20,002 bases of DNA from CAZUSO01 sp964622775 (GTDB taxonomy: Bacteria > Bacteroidota > Bacteroidia > Chitinophagales > Chitinophagaceae). Positions within the stretch are counted from its first letter, which is position 1. Each line of letters begins with the position of its first letter. This document shows positions 1-8,200 of this stretch, piece after piece. The DNA lies in contig CAZUSO010000052.1 of NCBI GenBank assembly GCA_964622775.1, positions 1-20,002 on the forward strand. The letters are read 5' to 3'. The position numbers and the translations under genes were made by a program. The notes beneath the pieces were generated by a model. That model was not told the DNA's origin. It did no database searches and saw nothing but the letters and a program-made list of their open reading frames with translations.

Positions 1-1
1 A

Positions 2-4
2 CAT
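2..4 (-). other. Possible start codon of a leftward gene running off the window
   Basis: On the minus strand an ATG lies at the very edge, preceded by the purine-rich AAGGAAA. It is about 110 bases downstream of a good minus-strand promoter box at 115-122. Only one codon is visible, so the product cannot be named. A competing start near 95 gives a short frame of about 16 codons that stops inside the window, which makes the edge ATG the better candidate. This is an inference from position only. Confidence 0.25.
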
Positions 5-114
5 TTTCCTTATCCCCAAAATTAATTTCTAAATAATTAAAAATTAATCCCAAAACATACTCAAATAGCTTCCCCACTTCATAATCCCCAACATCTTTCC
101 CGCTTTTTGGACCG

Positions 115-144
115 CAAAGGTAGAGGTTTCTTCCGGGATTAAAA
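115..144 (-). promoter_or_regulatory. Bacteroidota-type promoter, leftward
   Basis: Read on the minus strand, 122-115 is TACCTTTG, an exact match to the Bacteroidota -7 consensus TAnnTTTG. It is followed by CGG, which is common at these promoters. The -33 position holds TTT rather than TTG at the expected spacing of 19 bases. It faces the left edge and does not serve the anti-sigma gene, whose stop codon lies upstream of it. Confidence 0.5.
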
Positions 145-229
145 AATATTTTAGCAGCTTTTATTACAACAATGCATAAAACTCTATACAGGACAGGGGT
201 TCAGGATATAGTGGAAGTTGGAAAGGCTG

Positions 230-1393
230 TTATTGCATCATATCCAATTGCTTCCGGGCATCGGCGTTATGGGACGCAGCATCTATGGTGGCAACGCGCT
301 TAAAGTAGTTAAGTGCTTTTCGCTTTTTGCCCATGTTTTTATAGGCCATTGCAGAGTAGTACAGTGCATCGTAATGCCTGGGGTCTGAAGGTTTATTAAC
401 TGCCGCACGAAAATACAGTACAGCACTTCCATACTGTTGTTGCCGGTAAAGCTCCATGCCCTTGTCAAAGTCGCTCGGCAATGCATCCTTCCCGGCATTA
501 ACTTTTACAGGTGTTTGCCGGCTCACAGCCGACTCAGGGATAACAGGGGGGGGATTTTCCTCCTTTATTAGCTCAGCATGATGTGCATCGGGCTTTTGAG
601 GTGTATTCTTTTCAGTTGACACATCCGGATCTTTCAAGTCCGGATTACGCGCTACAACGGCAGGGGCAACGATATTATCTTCTTGCTCTTTCCGCGCCAC
701 AGGATCTTCTTTTGTTGCAATTTTTCTTAGCGTGGTATCATACGATTTTGTCGCTACCGAATCTCTGGCAGGGATGACTGTCGGACGGATGCTGTCTTTT
801 GAAACCGGAATAATAGCGGGGTACTGCTCAGGCAGCTCTGCCGCTGCCAAAGGCCGATCCGAATCCATCGATATAGAAGCTGAGTCATCAGTAAATAATT
901 GCTTTTCCGTATTACCACCTAACTCAAAATACCACAGCAAACTAAAGCCCAGCGCTAAGAACGCCACAATACCAAGCGGTTTTCCCCATTGCCTTAAAAA
1001 GCCCGGATGAGGATGGCTTTTTTTAGCGGTTGGGGCTGCTAAGGGCCGGGGCTGCGCAGCATTTTCGGCAGGAATATTCTTTTCATCTCTGACTTTATTA
1101 TCAGCGACCGGGGCAGCAATATTTACAGGCTCGTTTTTAGCCTCAGCCGGCTTTTTATCTTTGCCTTTTGAAACCGGCAGCTTGGTCATCACCGGCAGCG
1201 TATTCAGCAAACGCTCGGTGTGAGACGTGACGTTCAAGCCCTCAATGGCATCGTTGCATATCGGGCATTCTATCAAATGCATCTCCACGGCATACAGCTC
1301 TTCCGGCTGAAGGGTATTGCTGAGGTATCCCAAAAGCTGGCTTTTGCTAAGGCAGGTTGTATTTTCCAATATTTGCAGAAGTCGGTGATCCAT
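230..1393 (-). CDS. Putative membrane anti-sigma factor with zinc-binding head and periplasmic TPR-like tail
   Basis: This 387-residue protein probably holds the ECF sigma factor encoded just upstream and releases it on an envelope signal. The N-terminal part has the zinc-finger anti-sigma pattern H39-x3-C43-x2-C46, with C14 as a possible fourth ligand. One membrane segment spans about residues 138-158. A low-complexity region rich in Pro, Lys, Asp and Glu (about 160-305) links it to a C-terminal helical region (about 310-385, DKGMELYRQQQYGSAVLYF and following) that reads as one or two TPR repeats. With the zinc domain cytoplasmic, the TPR part should be periplasmic. The gene starts 2 bases after the sigma stop codon, so the two are almost certainly co-transcribed and translationally coupled. 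A run of eight C (plus-strand G at 546-553) encodes a Pro-Pro-Pro stretch before the TPR part. The sigma partner is inferred from adjacency. Confidence 0.8.
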   Translation of the reverse strand: MDHRLLQILENTTCLSKSQLLGYLSNTLQPEELYAVEMHLIECPICNDAIEGLNVTSHTERLLNTLPVMTKLPVSKGKDKKPAEAKNEPVNIAAPVADNKVRDEKNIPAENAAQPRPLAAPTAKKSHPHPGFLRQWGKPLGIVAFLALGFSLLWYFELGGNTEKQLFTDDSASISMDSDRPLAAAELPEQYPAIIPVSKDSIRPTVIPARDSVATKSYDTTLRKIATKEDPVARKEQEDNIVAPAVVARNPDLKDPDVSTEKNTPQKPDAHHAELIKEENPPPVIPESAVSRQTPVKVNAGKDALPSDFDKGMELYRQQQYGSAVLYFRAAVNKPSDPRHYDALYYSAMAYKNMGKKRKALNYFKRVATIDAASHNADARKQLDMMQ

Positions 1394-1395
1394 GA

Positions 1396-1974
1396 TTATA
1401 GCGTGCCGTTATGCCATTTTTGTTTTATGCAAATTTTCATATTTCTTCTGCCATTTTGCAAATAGCTTTTCACTTCTTTTTCCGTCAGATCCAGCAATGC
1501 TGCCGTTTGTGCATAGGTTTTTTGCTGAAGGTAAAAGTATTTCATGCAAACCTGCTGGTAATCGTTTAATTGCTGAAGACATTGCTGTACTATGGCAAAC
1601 AATTCTTCTTCTTTTATCTTACGATGCACCTGATCATCCGATTCCATAAAATCAGCCAGAATATTTTCCGGAAGATCTGCATTTTCATTGCTTTTCCGCA
1701 AGATCATCAGGCAGTGATTTTTTACTACCTTATAAAACCAGGGTCTGAACGAACGCACCTGATAATTTGCAGCATCAGTCCATATCCGGGTAAATACCGT
1801 TTGCGTAGCATCCTGTGCCAGGCCGGGGTCGTTCAGGTACTTCATACATACGCCAAGCGCCAAATGCGCATAACGCCGGTAAAGCATATTAAATGCTTCC
1901 TGATCCTGCCGTTGTGCAACATGCGTCAGCAAATCTTCATCATTCAGATTTCTATATAATCCCTGTTTCGACAA
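1396..1974 (-). CDS. ECF-type RNA polymerase sigma factor (sigma-70 family)
   Basis: This is a 192-residue sigma factor with the two domains of the ECF class. Region 2 occupies about residues 12-90 (EAFNMLYRRYAHLALGVC, then DATQTVFTRIW and RPWFYKVVKNHCL). Region 4 occupies about 125-185 (QQVCMKYFYLQQKTYAQTAA, then LTEKEVKSYLQNGRRNMK, a helix-turn-helix). There is no region 1.1 or 3, as usual for the class. It should direct core polymerase to a small regulon and be restrained by the downstream zinc-finger protein. The start used is TTG at 1974. An in-frame TAA lies three codons upstream and the next in-frame ATG falls inside region 2, so TTG is the only start that keeps the domain whole. No good ribosome binding site is visible. 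Confidence 0.88.
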   Translation of the reverse strand: MSKQGLYRNLNDEDLLTHVAQRQDQEAFNMLYRRYAHLALGVCMKYLNDPGLAQDATQTVFTRIWTDAANYQVRSFRPWFYKVVKNHCLMILRKSNENADLPENILADFMESDDQVHRKIKEEELFAIVQQCLQQLNDYQQVCMKYFYLQQKTYAQTAALLDLTEKEVKSYLQNGRRNMKICIKQKWHNGTL

Positions 1975-2149
1975 TTCGTTTTAAAATTATGCTGATTATT
2001 TATTCCTAATGTTGCAAACCGTAAAAATACCAAAACTTCTGCTTGCACGCACATTATTTAGCCTTACTAAAAACAAAAAAACAATTTTATGTAAACAAAA
2101 ACTGAATTAAAAAAATAAAAATTACCTTAGCAAGCTATAAAATTCATTT

Positions 2150-2908
2150 ATGGAACTAGACATTAAAACGCTGGGTAAATTCAAATACGTTGAGCAGGGT
2201 CATGGGGAGCCCTTAGTATTATTACACGGGCTGTTCGGCGCATTAAGCAACTTTAAAGATCTTTTCGACCATTTCAGCCAGACCCATCAGGTTATTATTC
2301 CCATGTTACCTTTGTTTGACCTGGGCTTAGATACGGGGGTTGGCTCATTAGCCAAATATATTCAGAAATTTATTGAGATACGCGGATTTGAAAAGGTTCA
2401 TCTTTTGGGCAATTCGCTGGGCGGCCATGTCGGTCTGCTTTATACGCTGAGTAACCAGGACAAGGTAAAGACATTGATCTTAACCGGCAGTTCAGGCTTG
2501 TTTGAGAATGGCATGGGCGAGACTTATCCAAAACGTGGCGACTACGAATTTATCCGGAAAAAAACCGAGCTGACTTTCTACAATCCCAATGTAGCGACCA
2601 AAGAATTAGTGGATGAAGTGTATTCCATAGTGAACAACCGGCTTAAGGCTATCAAAGTTATTGCCTTGGCTAAAAGCGCTATCCGTAATAACCTGAACAA
2701 TGAGCTGAAAGAAATTACCGTACCTACCTGTCTGATTTGGGGAAAGAATGACACGATCACGCCGCCGATGGTTGCCGAAGAATTCAAATCCTTAATTCCC
2801 AATTCAGAGTTGCACTGGGTGGACGAATGCGGGCATGCGCCCATGATGGAGCAACCCGAGGCATTCAACCGGATTCTTGTCGAATTTCTGTCGAAGCATA
2901 AGGATTAA
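2150..2908 (+). CDS. Alpha/beta-fold hydrolase
   Basis: This 252-residue cytoplasmic protein has the complete triad of the alpha/beta hydrolase fold. The nucleophile elbow is G87-N-S89-L-G91, the acid is Asp201 in GKNDTITPP and the base is His229 in CGHAPMMEQP. An oxyanion-hole HG pair is at 26-27 (VLLHGLFG). A lid region lies about 115-185. The length is normal for the family. No signal peptide is seen. The substrate cannot be read from sequence; related proteins act on esters, lactones or C-C bonds. The gene stands alone on the plus strand, divergent from the sigma/anti-sigma pair. A TACCTTAG box at 2123-2130 is one base from the -7 consensus, but no matching -33 element is seen. Confidence 0.85.
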   Translation: MELDIKTLGKFKYVEQGHGEPLVLLHGLFGALSNFKDLFDHFSQTHQVIIPMLPLFDLGLDTGVGSLAKYIQKFIEIRGFEKVHLLGNSLGGHVGLLYTLSNQDKVKTLILTGSSGLFENGMGETYPKRGDYEFIRKKTELTFYNPNVATKELVDEVYSIVNNRLKAIKVIALAKSAIRNNLNNELKEITVPTCLIWGKNDTITPPMVAEEFKSLIPNSELHWVDECGHAPMMEQPEAFNRILVEFLSKHKD

Positions 2909-2942
2909 AAAAAGCCAGGGAGATTCCTCCTTCCTGAAGAGC

Positions 2943-2990
2943 GGTTTAGCGAAAATCTGATTTCCACTAAACCTTCTCTGTGTTTTTCAT
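2943..2990 (+). terminator. Possible terminator after the hydrolase gene
   Basis: GGTTTAG (2943-2949) pairs with CTAAACC (2967-2973). The 17-base interior can extend the stem through a GAAA/TTTC pairing. A T-rich tail follows (TTCTCTGTGTTTTTC). The tail is interrupted and the stem is AT-rich, so it may be weak. Confidence 0.4.
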
Positions 2991-3047
2991 GTCTATCATT
3001 CTTAAATGTAAAGCCGGTAAAACCTCATCATTCCATAAATACAAAAA

Positions 3048-3713
3048 ATGACAACTGCAGAACAATTAATATCCGATCGTATTCCTTTTGTGCTGGACAC
3101 AGACAGCGTCAGCAGCGTCTTAGGGTTAATGCGGAATGCGCACAGCACACAGCTTCCTTTATTAAGCGACACAGCCTACCTGGGCTTGATTAATGAGGAG
3201 GATTTACTCCAGGTGGATAATGCGGAAAAAACGATTACCGAAGCTGCCGTGCCTCGCCTGAAAGCTGCTATTGCCATGAATTCCCACCCTTACGATGTAT
3301 TGAAGCTTATGGCAAAATTTGACCTGCAGGTGCTCCCGGTTATTGACAGGGACGGGGCCTTTACCGGGGTAATCGATCAGGAAATGCTTATTGATTACAT
3401 CGCTAACCAGGAAAGTACTGCGGCAGCCGGCGGCATTTTGGTTCTGGAAGTACACCCGATAAATTACAGCCTGGCGGAGATTGCCCGCATCTGCGAAAGC
3501 AACCAGGCCACCATCCTCAAAAGCAGCGTTTATACCAATCCCGAAACCGGACAGTTAGAAGTAACGCTCAAGCTCAACAGCACCGAGCTGCAATATGTGA
3601 TTGCCACTTTTGAACGCTATGAATATACAGTACTGCATGTTTTCGGAGATGACGCTACCAAAGCACATCTTTCTGACCGATACGACCTGCTAATGAACTA
3701 TCTGAACATGTAG
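3048..3713 (+). CDS. CBS-domain protein with ACT-like C-terminal region
   Basis: The 221-residue protein has a tandem CBS pair in about residues 1-130. The first half includes PFVLDTDSVSSVLGLM and the second includes HPYDVLKLMAKFDLQVLPVI, then GVIDQEMLI. The C-terminal part, about 135-221 (GGILVLEVHPINYSLAEIAR, then a strand pattern ending ERYEYTVLHVF), looks like the ACT-type fold found at this place in Bacteroidota CBS proteins. CBS pairs usually bind adenosine nucleotides and act as sensors, so a regulatory role is likely; the target is unknown. No catalytic or membrane domain is present. It is transcribed toward nth and stops 12 bases from the nth stop codon. Confidence 0.8.
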   Translation: MTTAEQLISDRIPFVLDTDSVSSVLGLMRNAHSTQLPLLSDTAYLGLINEEDLLQVDNAEKTITEAAVPRLKAAIAMNSHPYDVLKLMAKFDLQVLPVIDRDGAFTGVIDQEMLIDYIANQESTAAAGGILVLEVHPINYSLAEIARICESNQATILKSSVYTNPETGQLEVTLKLNSTELQYVIATFERYEYTVLHVFGDDATKAHLSDRYDLLMNYLNM

Positions 3714-3725
3714 CGGAATCCCGGA

Positions 3726-4376
3726 TTATTTCGGAGTACCATACTCTTTCGCATAATACTTACACACCATTTTCAGTCCGCAGATTTCACATTTTGGTTT
3801 GCGCGCCACACATACATAGCGGCCATGCAGGATCAGCCAGTGATGTGCCTTATGGATCAGTTCGGAGGGAATATGCTTTACCAATTGCTTTTCAGCCTGC
3901 AGGGGATTTTTAGCATTCACGGTCAGCCCGATACGGGCGGCCACCCGGAAAACATGCGTATCAACAGCCATATTGGGCTGGTTATCTATGACCGATGTAA
4001 TGACATTAGCGGTTTTACGCCCTACCCCCGGCAGTTCCATTAATGCCTCAACGGTCAGTGGTACGTTCCCCTGATATTTTTCCTGTAACATCTTAGCCAT
4101 CCCCAACAGGGATTTGGTTTTATTATTGGGGTAACTGATGCTTTTTATCAGATTAAAAACTTCGTCAGGTTGTGCTTTTGCCAGTGCAGCAGCATCCGGG
4201 TATTTTTCAAAGACAAACGGCGTTGTACTATTCACGCGCTTATCCGTGCATTGGGCAGAAAGAATCACTGCGACCAGCAACTGGAAAGGGCTGTCGTAAA
4301 TCAGCTCCGTTTCAGCATTCGGAGCATTTTCAAGAAAATATTCAATTACAAAAAGGTAGCGCTCTTTTATAGTCAT
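3726..4376 (-). CDS. nth: Endonuclease III (base-excision DNA glycosylase/AP lyase)
   Basis: This enzyme removes oxidised pyrimidines from DNA and nicks the abasic site. The 216-residue protein has every family hallmark. The helix-hairpin-helix ELPGVGRKTANV carries catalytic Lys121. Catalytic Asp139 lies in AVDTHVFRVAARIG. The C-terminal iron-sulfur motif C-x6-C-x2-C-x5-C uses Cys189, 196, 199 and 205 to bind a [4Fe-4S] cluster. The length matches the bacterial family. It lies 21 bases after pyrH on the same strand, so the two probably share a transcript, although their functions are unrelated. Confidence 0.96.
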   Translation of the reverse strand: MTIKERYLFVIEYFLENAPNAETELIYDSPFQLLVAVILSAQCTDKRVNSTTPFVFEKYPDAAALAKAQPDEVFNLIKSISYPNNKTKSLLGMAKMLQEKYQGNVPLTVEALMELPGVGRKTANVITSVIDNQPNMAVDTHVFRVAARIGLTVNAKNPLQAEKQLVKHIPSELIHKAHHWLILHGRYVCVARKPKCEICGLKMVCKYYAKEYGTPK

Positions 4377-4397
4377 TGTAGGATGAAAATACGGAAA

Positions 4398-5108
4398 CTA
4401 TTTTACCAAAGTTCCCACATTTTTTCCACTAACCACATTTAAAAGATTCCCGGCTTGATTCATATTAAACACAATAATCGGAAGATTATTTTCCCGGCAA
4501 AGCGTGAATGCCGTCATGTCCATCACCTTGAGCCCCTGAGCCATCACTTCGGCAAAAGAAATAGTTTCATAACGTTGCGCGGATTTGTCCTTTTCCGGGT
4601 CGGCGGTATAAATTCCATCCACTCTCGTACCCTTTAAAATAACATCTGCATTGATTTCTATGGCACGCAGGGAGCCTGCCGTATCCGTAGTGAAATAAGG
4701 GTTTCCCGTTCCGGCTCCGAAGATGACCACCCTGCCCTTTTCAAGATGACGGATGGCCCGGCGGCGGATATAAGGCTCCGCAATCTGTTCCATCTTTATG
4801 GCGCTTTGCAGGCGGGTTTTGATACCGATTTTTTCTAATGCCGCCTGTAATGCCATCCCGTTGATAACGGTTGCCAGCATGCCCATATAGTCCCCATGAG
4901 CGCGTTCAATGCCGGTTTCGGCCTCGTTCATGCCGCGATAGATATTGCCGCCTCCAATCACCACTGCCACCTGCACGCCCAGGTCGGTAATATCTTTGAT
5001 ATCTTTGGCATAATGGCTGAGCATAGCGGGGTCAAGACCATAATTTTTTTCGCCCATTAATGATTCTCCGGAAAGTTTTAAGAGAACGCGATTGTATTTA
5101 GGAAGCAT
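4398..5108 (-). CDS. pyrH: Uridylate (UMP) kinase
   Basis: UMP kinase phosphorylates UMP to UDP in pyrimidine nucleotide synthesis and works as a cytoplasmic hexamer in bacteria. The amino acid kinase fold is clear: LLKLSGESLMG at the N-terminus, VAVVIGGGNIYRG, then TDTAGSLRAIEINADVILKG and VDGIYTADPEKD near the C-terminus. With the start at 5108 (MLPKYNRVLLKLSGES) the product is 236 residues, the usual size. The frame stays open 40 codons further upstream to 5228, but that extension reads through the pyc terminator hairpin and has no family similarity, so it is rejected. Transcription probably starts between the terminator and the ATG. A weak -7-like box (TTTCTTTG on the minus strand, 5154-5147) is present without a well-spaced -33. 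Confidence 0.95.
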   Translation of the reverse strand: MLPKYNRVLLKLSGESLMGEKNYGLDPAMLSHYAKDIKDITDLGVQVAVVIGGGNIYRGMNEAETGIERAHGDYMGMLATVINGMALQAALEKIGIKTRLQSAIKMEQIAEPYIRRRAIRHLEKGRVVIFGAGTGNPYFTTDTAGSLRAIEINADVILKGTRVDGIYTADPEKDKSAQRYETISFAEVMAQGLKVMDMTAFTLCRENNLPIIVFNMNQAGNLLNVVSGKNVGTLVK

Positions 5109-5170
5109 AGCGGGAAAGGATGTTGTTATTGGAAAAGTTTCGGGTGCAAAGAAAATAATCTTTTCTAAAC

Positions 5171-5205
5171 AAAAAAAGGGACAGCCAGAATTTCTGAGCT
5201 GCCCC
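5171..5205 (-). terminator. Strong intrinsic terminator of pyc
   Basis: Read on the minus strand, the 3' side of pyc ends in a long stem-loop followed by seven T (plus-strand A at 5171-5177). GGG(G)CAGC pairs with GCTGTCCC with a one-base bulge, and the inner CAGAA pairs with TTCTG across a one-base loop. It lies about 30 bases after the pyc stop codon and about 60 bases before the pyrH ATG. It should therefore separate the two transcripts. Confidence 0.85.
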
Positions 5206-5233
5206 TGAAAGATACTGGTATAAAACAAACCTG

Positions 5234-8200
5234 TTAATTCAGTTCCAATACTAAATCATGGGTATTTACCAATGTGCCTTCTTTCAGTTCAATTTGACTA
5301 ATACTGCCTGCTACCGGTGCAGTAATTACCGTTTCCATCTTCATCGCCTCAATCACGAAAAGCGGCTGGTTCTTCTTCACCTTTTCATCTTTCGCTACCA
5401 GCAGTTTGGAAAGCATGCCCTGCAAAGGCGCTCCGATCTGACTTTCTCTTGCCGGATCCGCCTTTCGGTTTTCCCGGATATCCACCTTCATCGATCTGTC
5501 CTGTATCTCAATGGCACGGGTTTGTCCGTTAAGCTTGAAGAACACATTCCTTTTTCCATGCTCATCCACGGGGCCGATGCTCAATAACCGGATGAGCAGG
5601 GTTTTCCCTTTGGTGATTTCAATGGTGGTATCTTCTCCCTGTTTCAAGCCGTAGAAAAAAACGGGGGTAGGCACAACGGAAACATTACCAAATTCTCTCC
5701 GGAATTTCAATCCTTCTTCAAAAACTTTGGGGTATAATTTATAAGAAAGAAAATCCAGCAGGCTAAGGTCTTCGCCAAATGCTTCCTGGAATTCTTTTAG
5801 TTCTTTATCGAAATTTATGGGCGGGATATTTTTACCAACACGTTCGGTAACCGGCTGTTTATCTTTCAGGATAATTTGCTGCAATTCTTTGGGAAAACCA
5901 CCCTCCGGCTGCCCGAGTTCTCCGTGGAAAAATTGCTGTACGGATTCGGGAAAAGAAATTGTACTTCCTTTCTGATAAATATCATCCGGTGTCAAATCAT
6001 TAGCCACCATGAACTGAGCCATATCGCCAACTACTTTGGAACTGGGCGTCACCTTTACAATATCGCCGAACATATCATTCACCGCAGCGTACATCTCTTT
6101 GATTTGCTCAAATTTATCACCAAGCCCTAAAGCGATGGCCTGAGGCTTGAGATTAGAATACTGACCTCCTGGTATTTCATGCTGGAATACGTCGGCGGCG
6201 CTGGCTTTCAGGCCGGATTCAAACGGATAATAATAGGCCCGTACTGCTGCCCAGTAATCAGAAAACCGGTTGAGCGATTTGATGTCGAAAAGATTTTCCC
6301 GTTCATGAAAGCGCATCATCTCCACTATGGAATTGAAATTCGGCTGAGCGGTAAGTCCGGACAAGGCGCCGATAGCGCAATCTATCACATCCACTCCGGC
6401 TTCAATCGCCATCAAATACGTAGCGGACTGTAAGGAGGAGGTATCATGCGTATGCAGATGAATCGGGATTGTAACCGTGTCTTTCAGAGCGGCAATCAAT
6501 TCTTTTGCAGCATAAGGCTTTAACAGGCCGGACATATCTTTGATGCCGAGTATATGCGCACCGGCATTTTCCATATCTTTTGCCATCCGCACATAATAGT
6601 CCAGCGTATATTTGCTTCTTTCAGGATTGAGAATATCTCCGGTATAACAGATCGAACCTTCGGCAAGTCCACCGGTATTTTTCCGAACCATTTCAATACA
6701 GGGCGCCACATTTTCCATCCAGTTAAGCGAATCGAAAATGCGGAAAATATCCACGCCGTTTTCCCAGGATTTGTCAATAAATTTTTCAATCAGATTATCG
6801 GGATATGCCGTATAGCCCACACCATTCATGCCGCGGATCAGCATTTGCAAAAGAATATTCGGCACGGCTTTCCTCAGGAGCTGAAGCCGCTTCCAGGGAT
6901 CTTCTTTCAGAAAGCGAAGACAGACATCAAATGTTGCACCACCCCAGACCTCCATGCTGAATGTCTGAGGATGATGATGCGCAAAGCTTTCCGCTGCTTT
7001 TACCATGTCGTAAGTGCGCATTCTGGTAGCCAGCAGGGACTGATGCGCATCGCGCAAGGTTGTGTCGGTATAATGGATTTTCTTTTCGTTTTTCAGCCAT
7101 TGGGCAAACTGCTCCGGGCCTAATCCGGTGAGCAGGTCTTTAGTACCTTTCTGAGTTGCGCTATCCGGATCCCAATGCGGCAATACCGGCTTTTCAAAAA
7201 CCTTTTTATCCTCCTTAAATTTCACATCGGGATTGCCGTTAACGGTAACATCCGCAAGAAATTTCAGCATCCTTGTACCCCTGTCCTGGCGGGCAGAAAA
7301 ATTGAATAATTCCGGATGCTCCTGAATAAAATTTACCGTGGCTCCGCCGGAATTAAAATCGGGATGGGCTATAAGATTTTCCAGAAACTGGATATTGTTT
7401 TTTACCCCACGGATACGGAACTCTTTAAGCGCCCGGTGCATTTTCTGGGTAGCTTCCTCAAGCGATTTGCCCTGCGTGCTTACCTTCACCAGCATGGAAT
7501 CAAAAAACGGGCTGATCTTCATTCCCGGATATGTGCTTCCTTCATCCAGCCGCACTCCGAACCCCGTAGCATTCCGATAGGTAATCAGGGTTCCGTAATC
7601 GGGCTTAAATTCATTCAGGGGATCTTCTGTGGTAATGCGGCATTGAATGGCAAAGCCATGCGTAGTGATTGCCTGTTGATCCAGGGAAATCTCCGGATCG
7701 GAAAGCCGGTAACCTGCGGCAATATAAAGCTGCGTTTTCACCAAATCCACACCGGTTATCATTTCCGTCACGGTATGTTCCACCTGAATCCGGGGGTTCA
7801 CCTCTATAAAGTAGATATTTTCATCGGCATCCACCAAAAACTCTACCGTGCCCAAATTGCTGTATTGCACGGCTGAGGCAATGCTCACGGCATACTCATA
7901 CAGGCTTTCCCGTGTTGATTTTTTCAGACTTACGGAGGGCGCCATTTCTACGACCTTCTGAAACCGGCGTTGCACGGAACAGTCGCGTTCAAACAAATGG
8001 ACGATATTACCATACTGATCCGCTACGATCTGTACCTCAATATGCTTAGGGTTTTCCACGAATTTTTCCAGGAACACAGTATCATCTCCAAAAGCGTTTT
8101 TAGCTTCACTCCTGGCCTCGTGAAATGATTTCTGCAATTCCTGTTCGTTCCGTACCACGCGCATACCTCTTCCACCCCCGCCCGATGCAGATTTCAGCAT

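Noticed and set aside
1570..1959. Plus-strand open frame of 129 codons
   Set aside because: It is antisense to the well-supported sigma factor gene and shows no recognisable protein pattern.
5109..5228. N-terminal extension of pyrH to 5228
   Set aside because: It reads through the pyc terminator hairpin, has a low-complexity sequence unlike UMP kinases, and the 5108 start gives the normal family length.
6554..7123. Plus-strand open frame of 189 codons inside pyc
   Set aside because: It is antisense to the carboxyltransferase domain of pyc, with His/Ile-rich composition and no domain; a shadow of pyc codon use.
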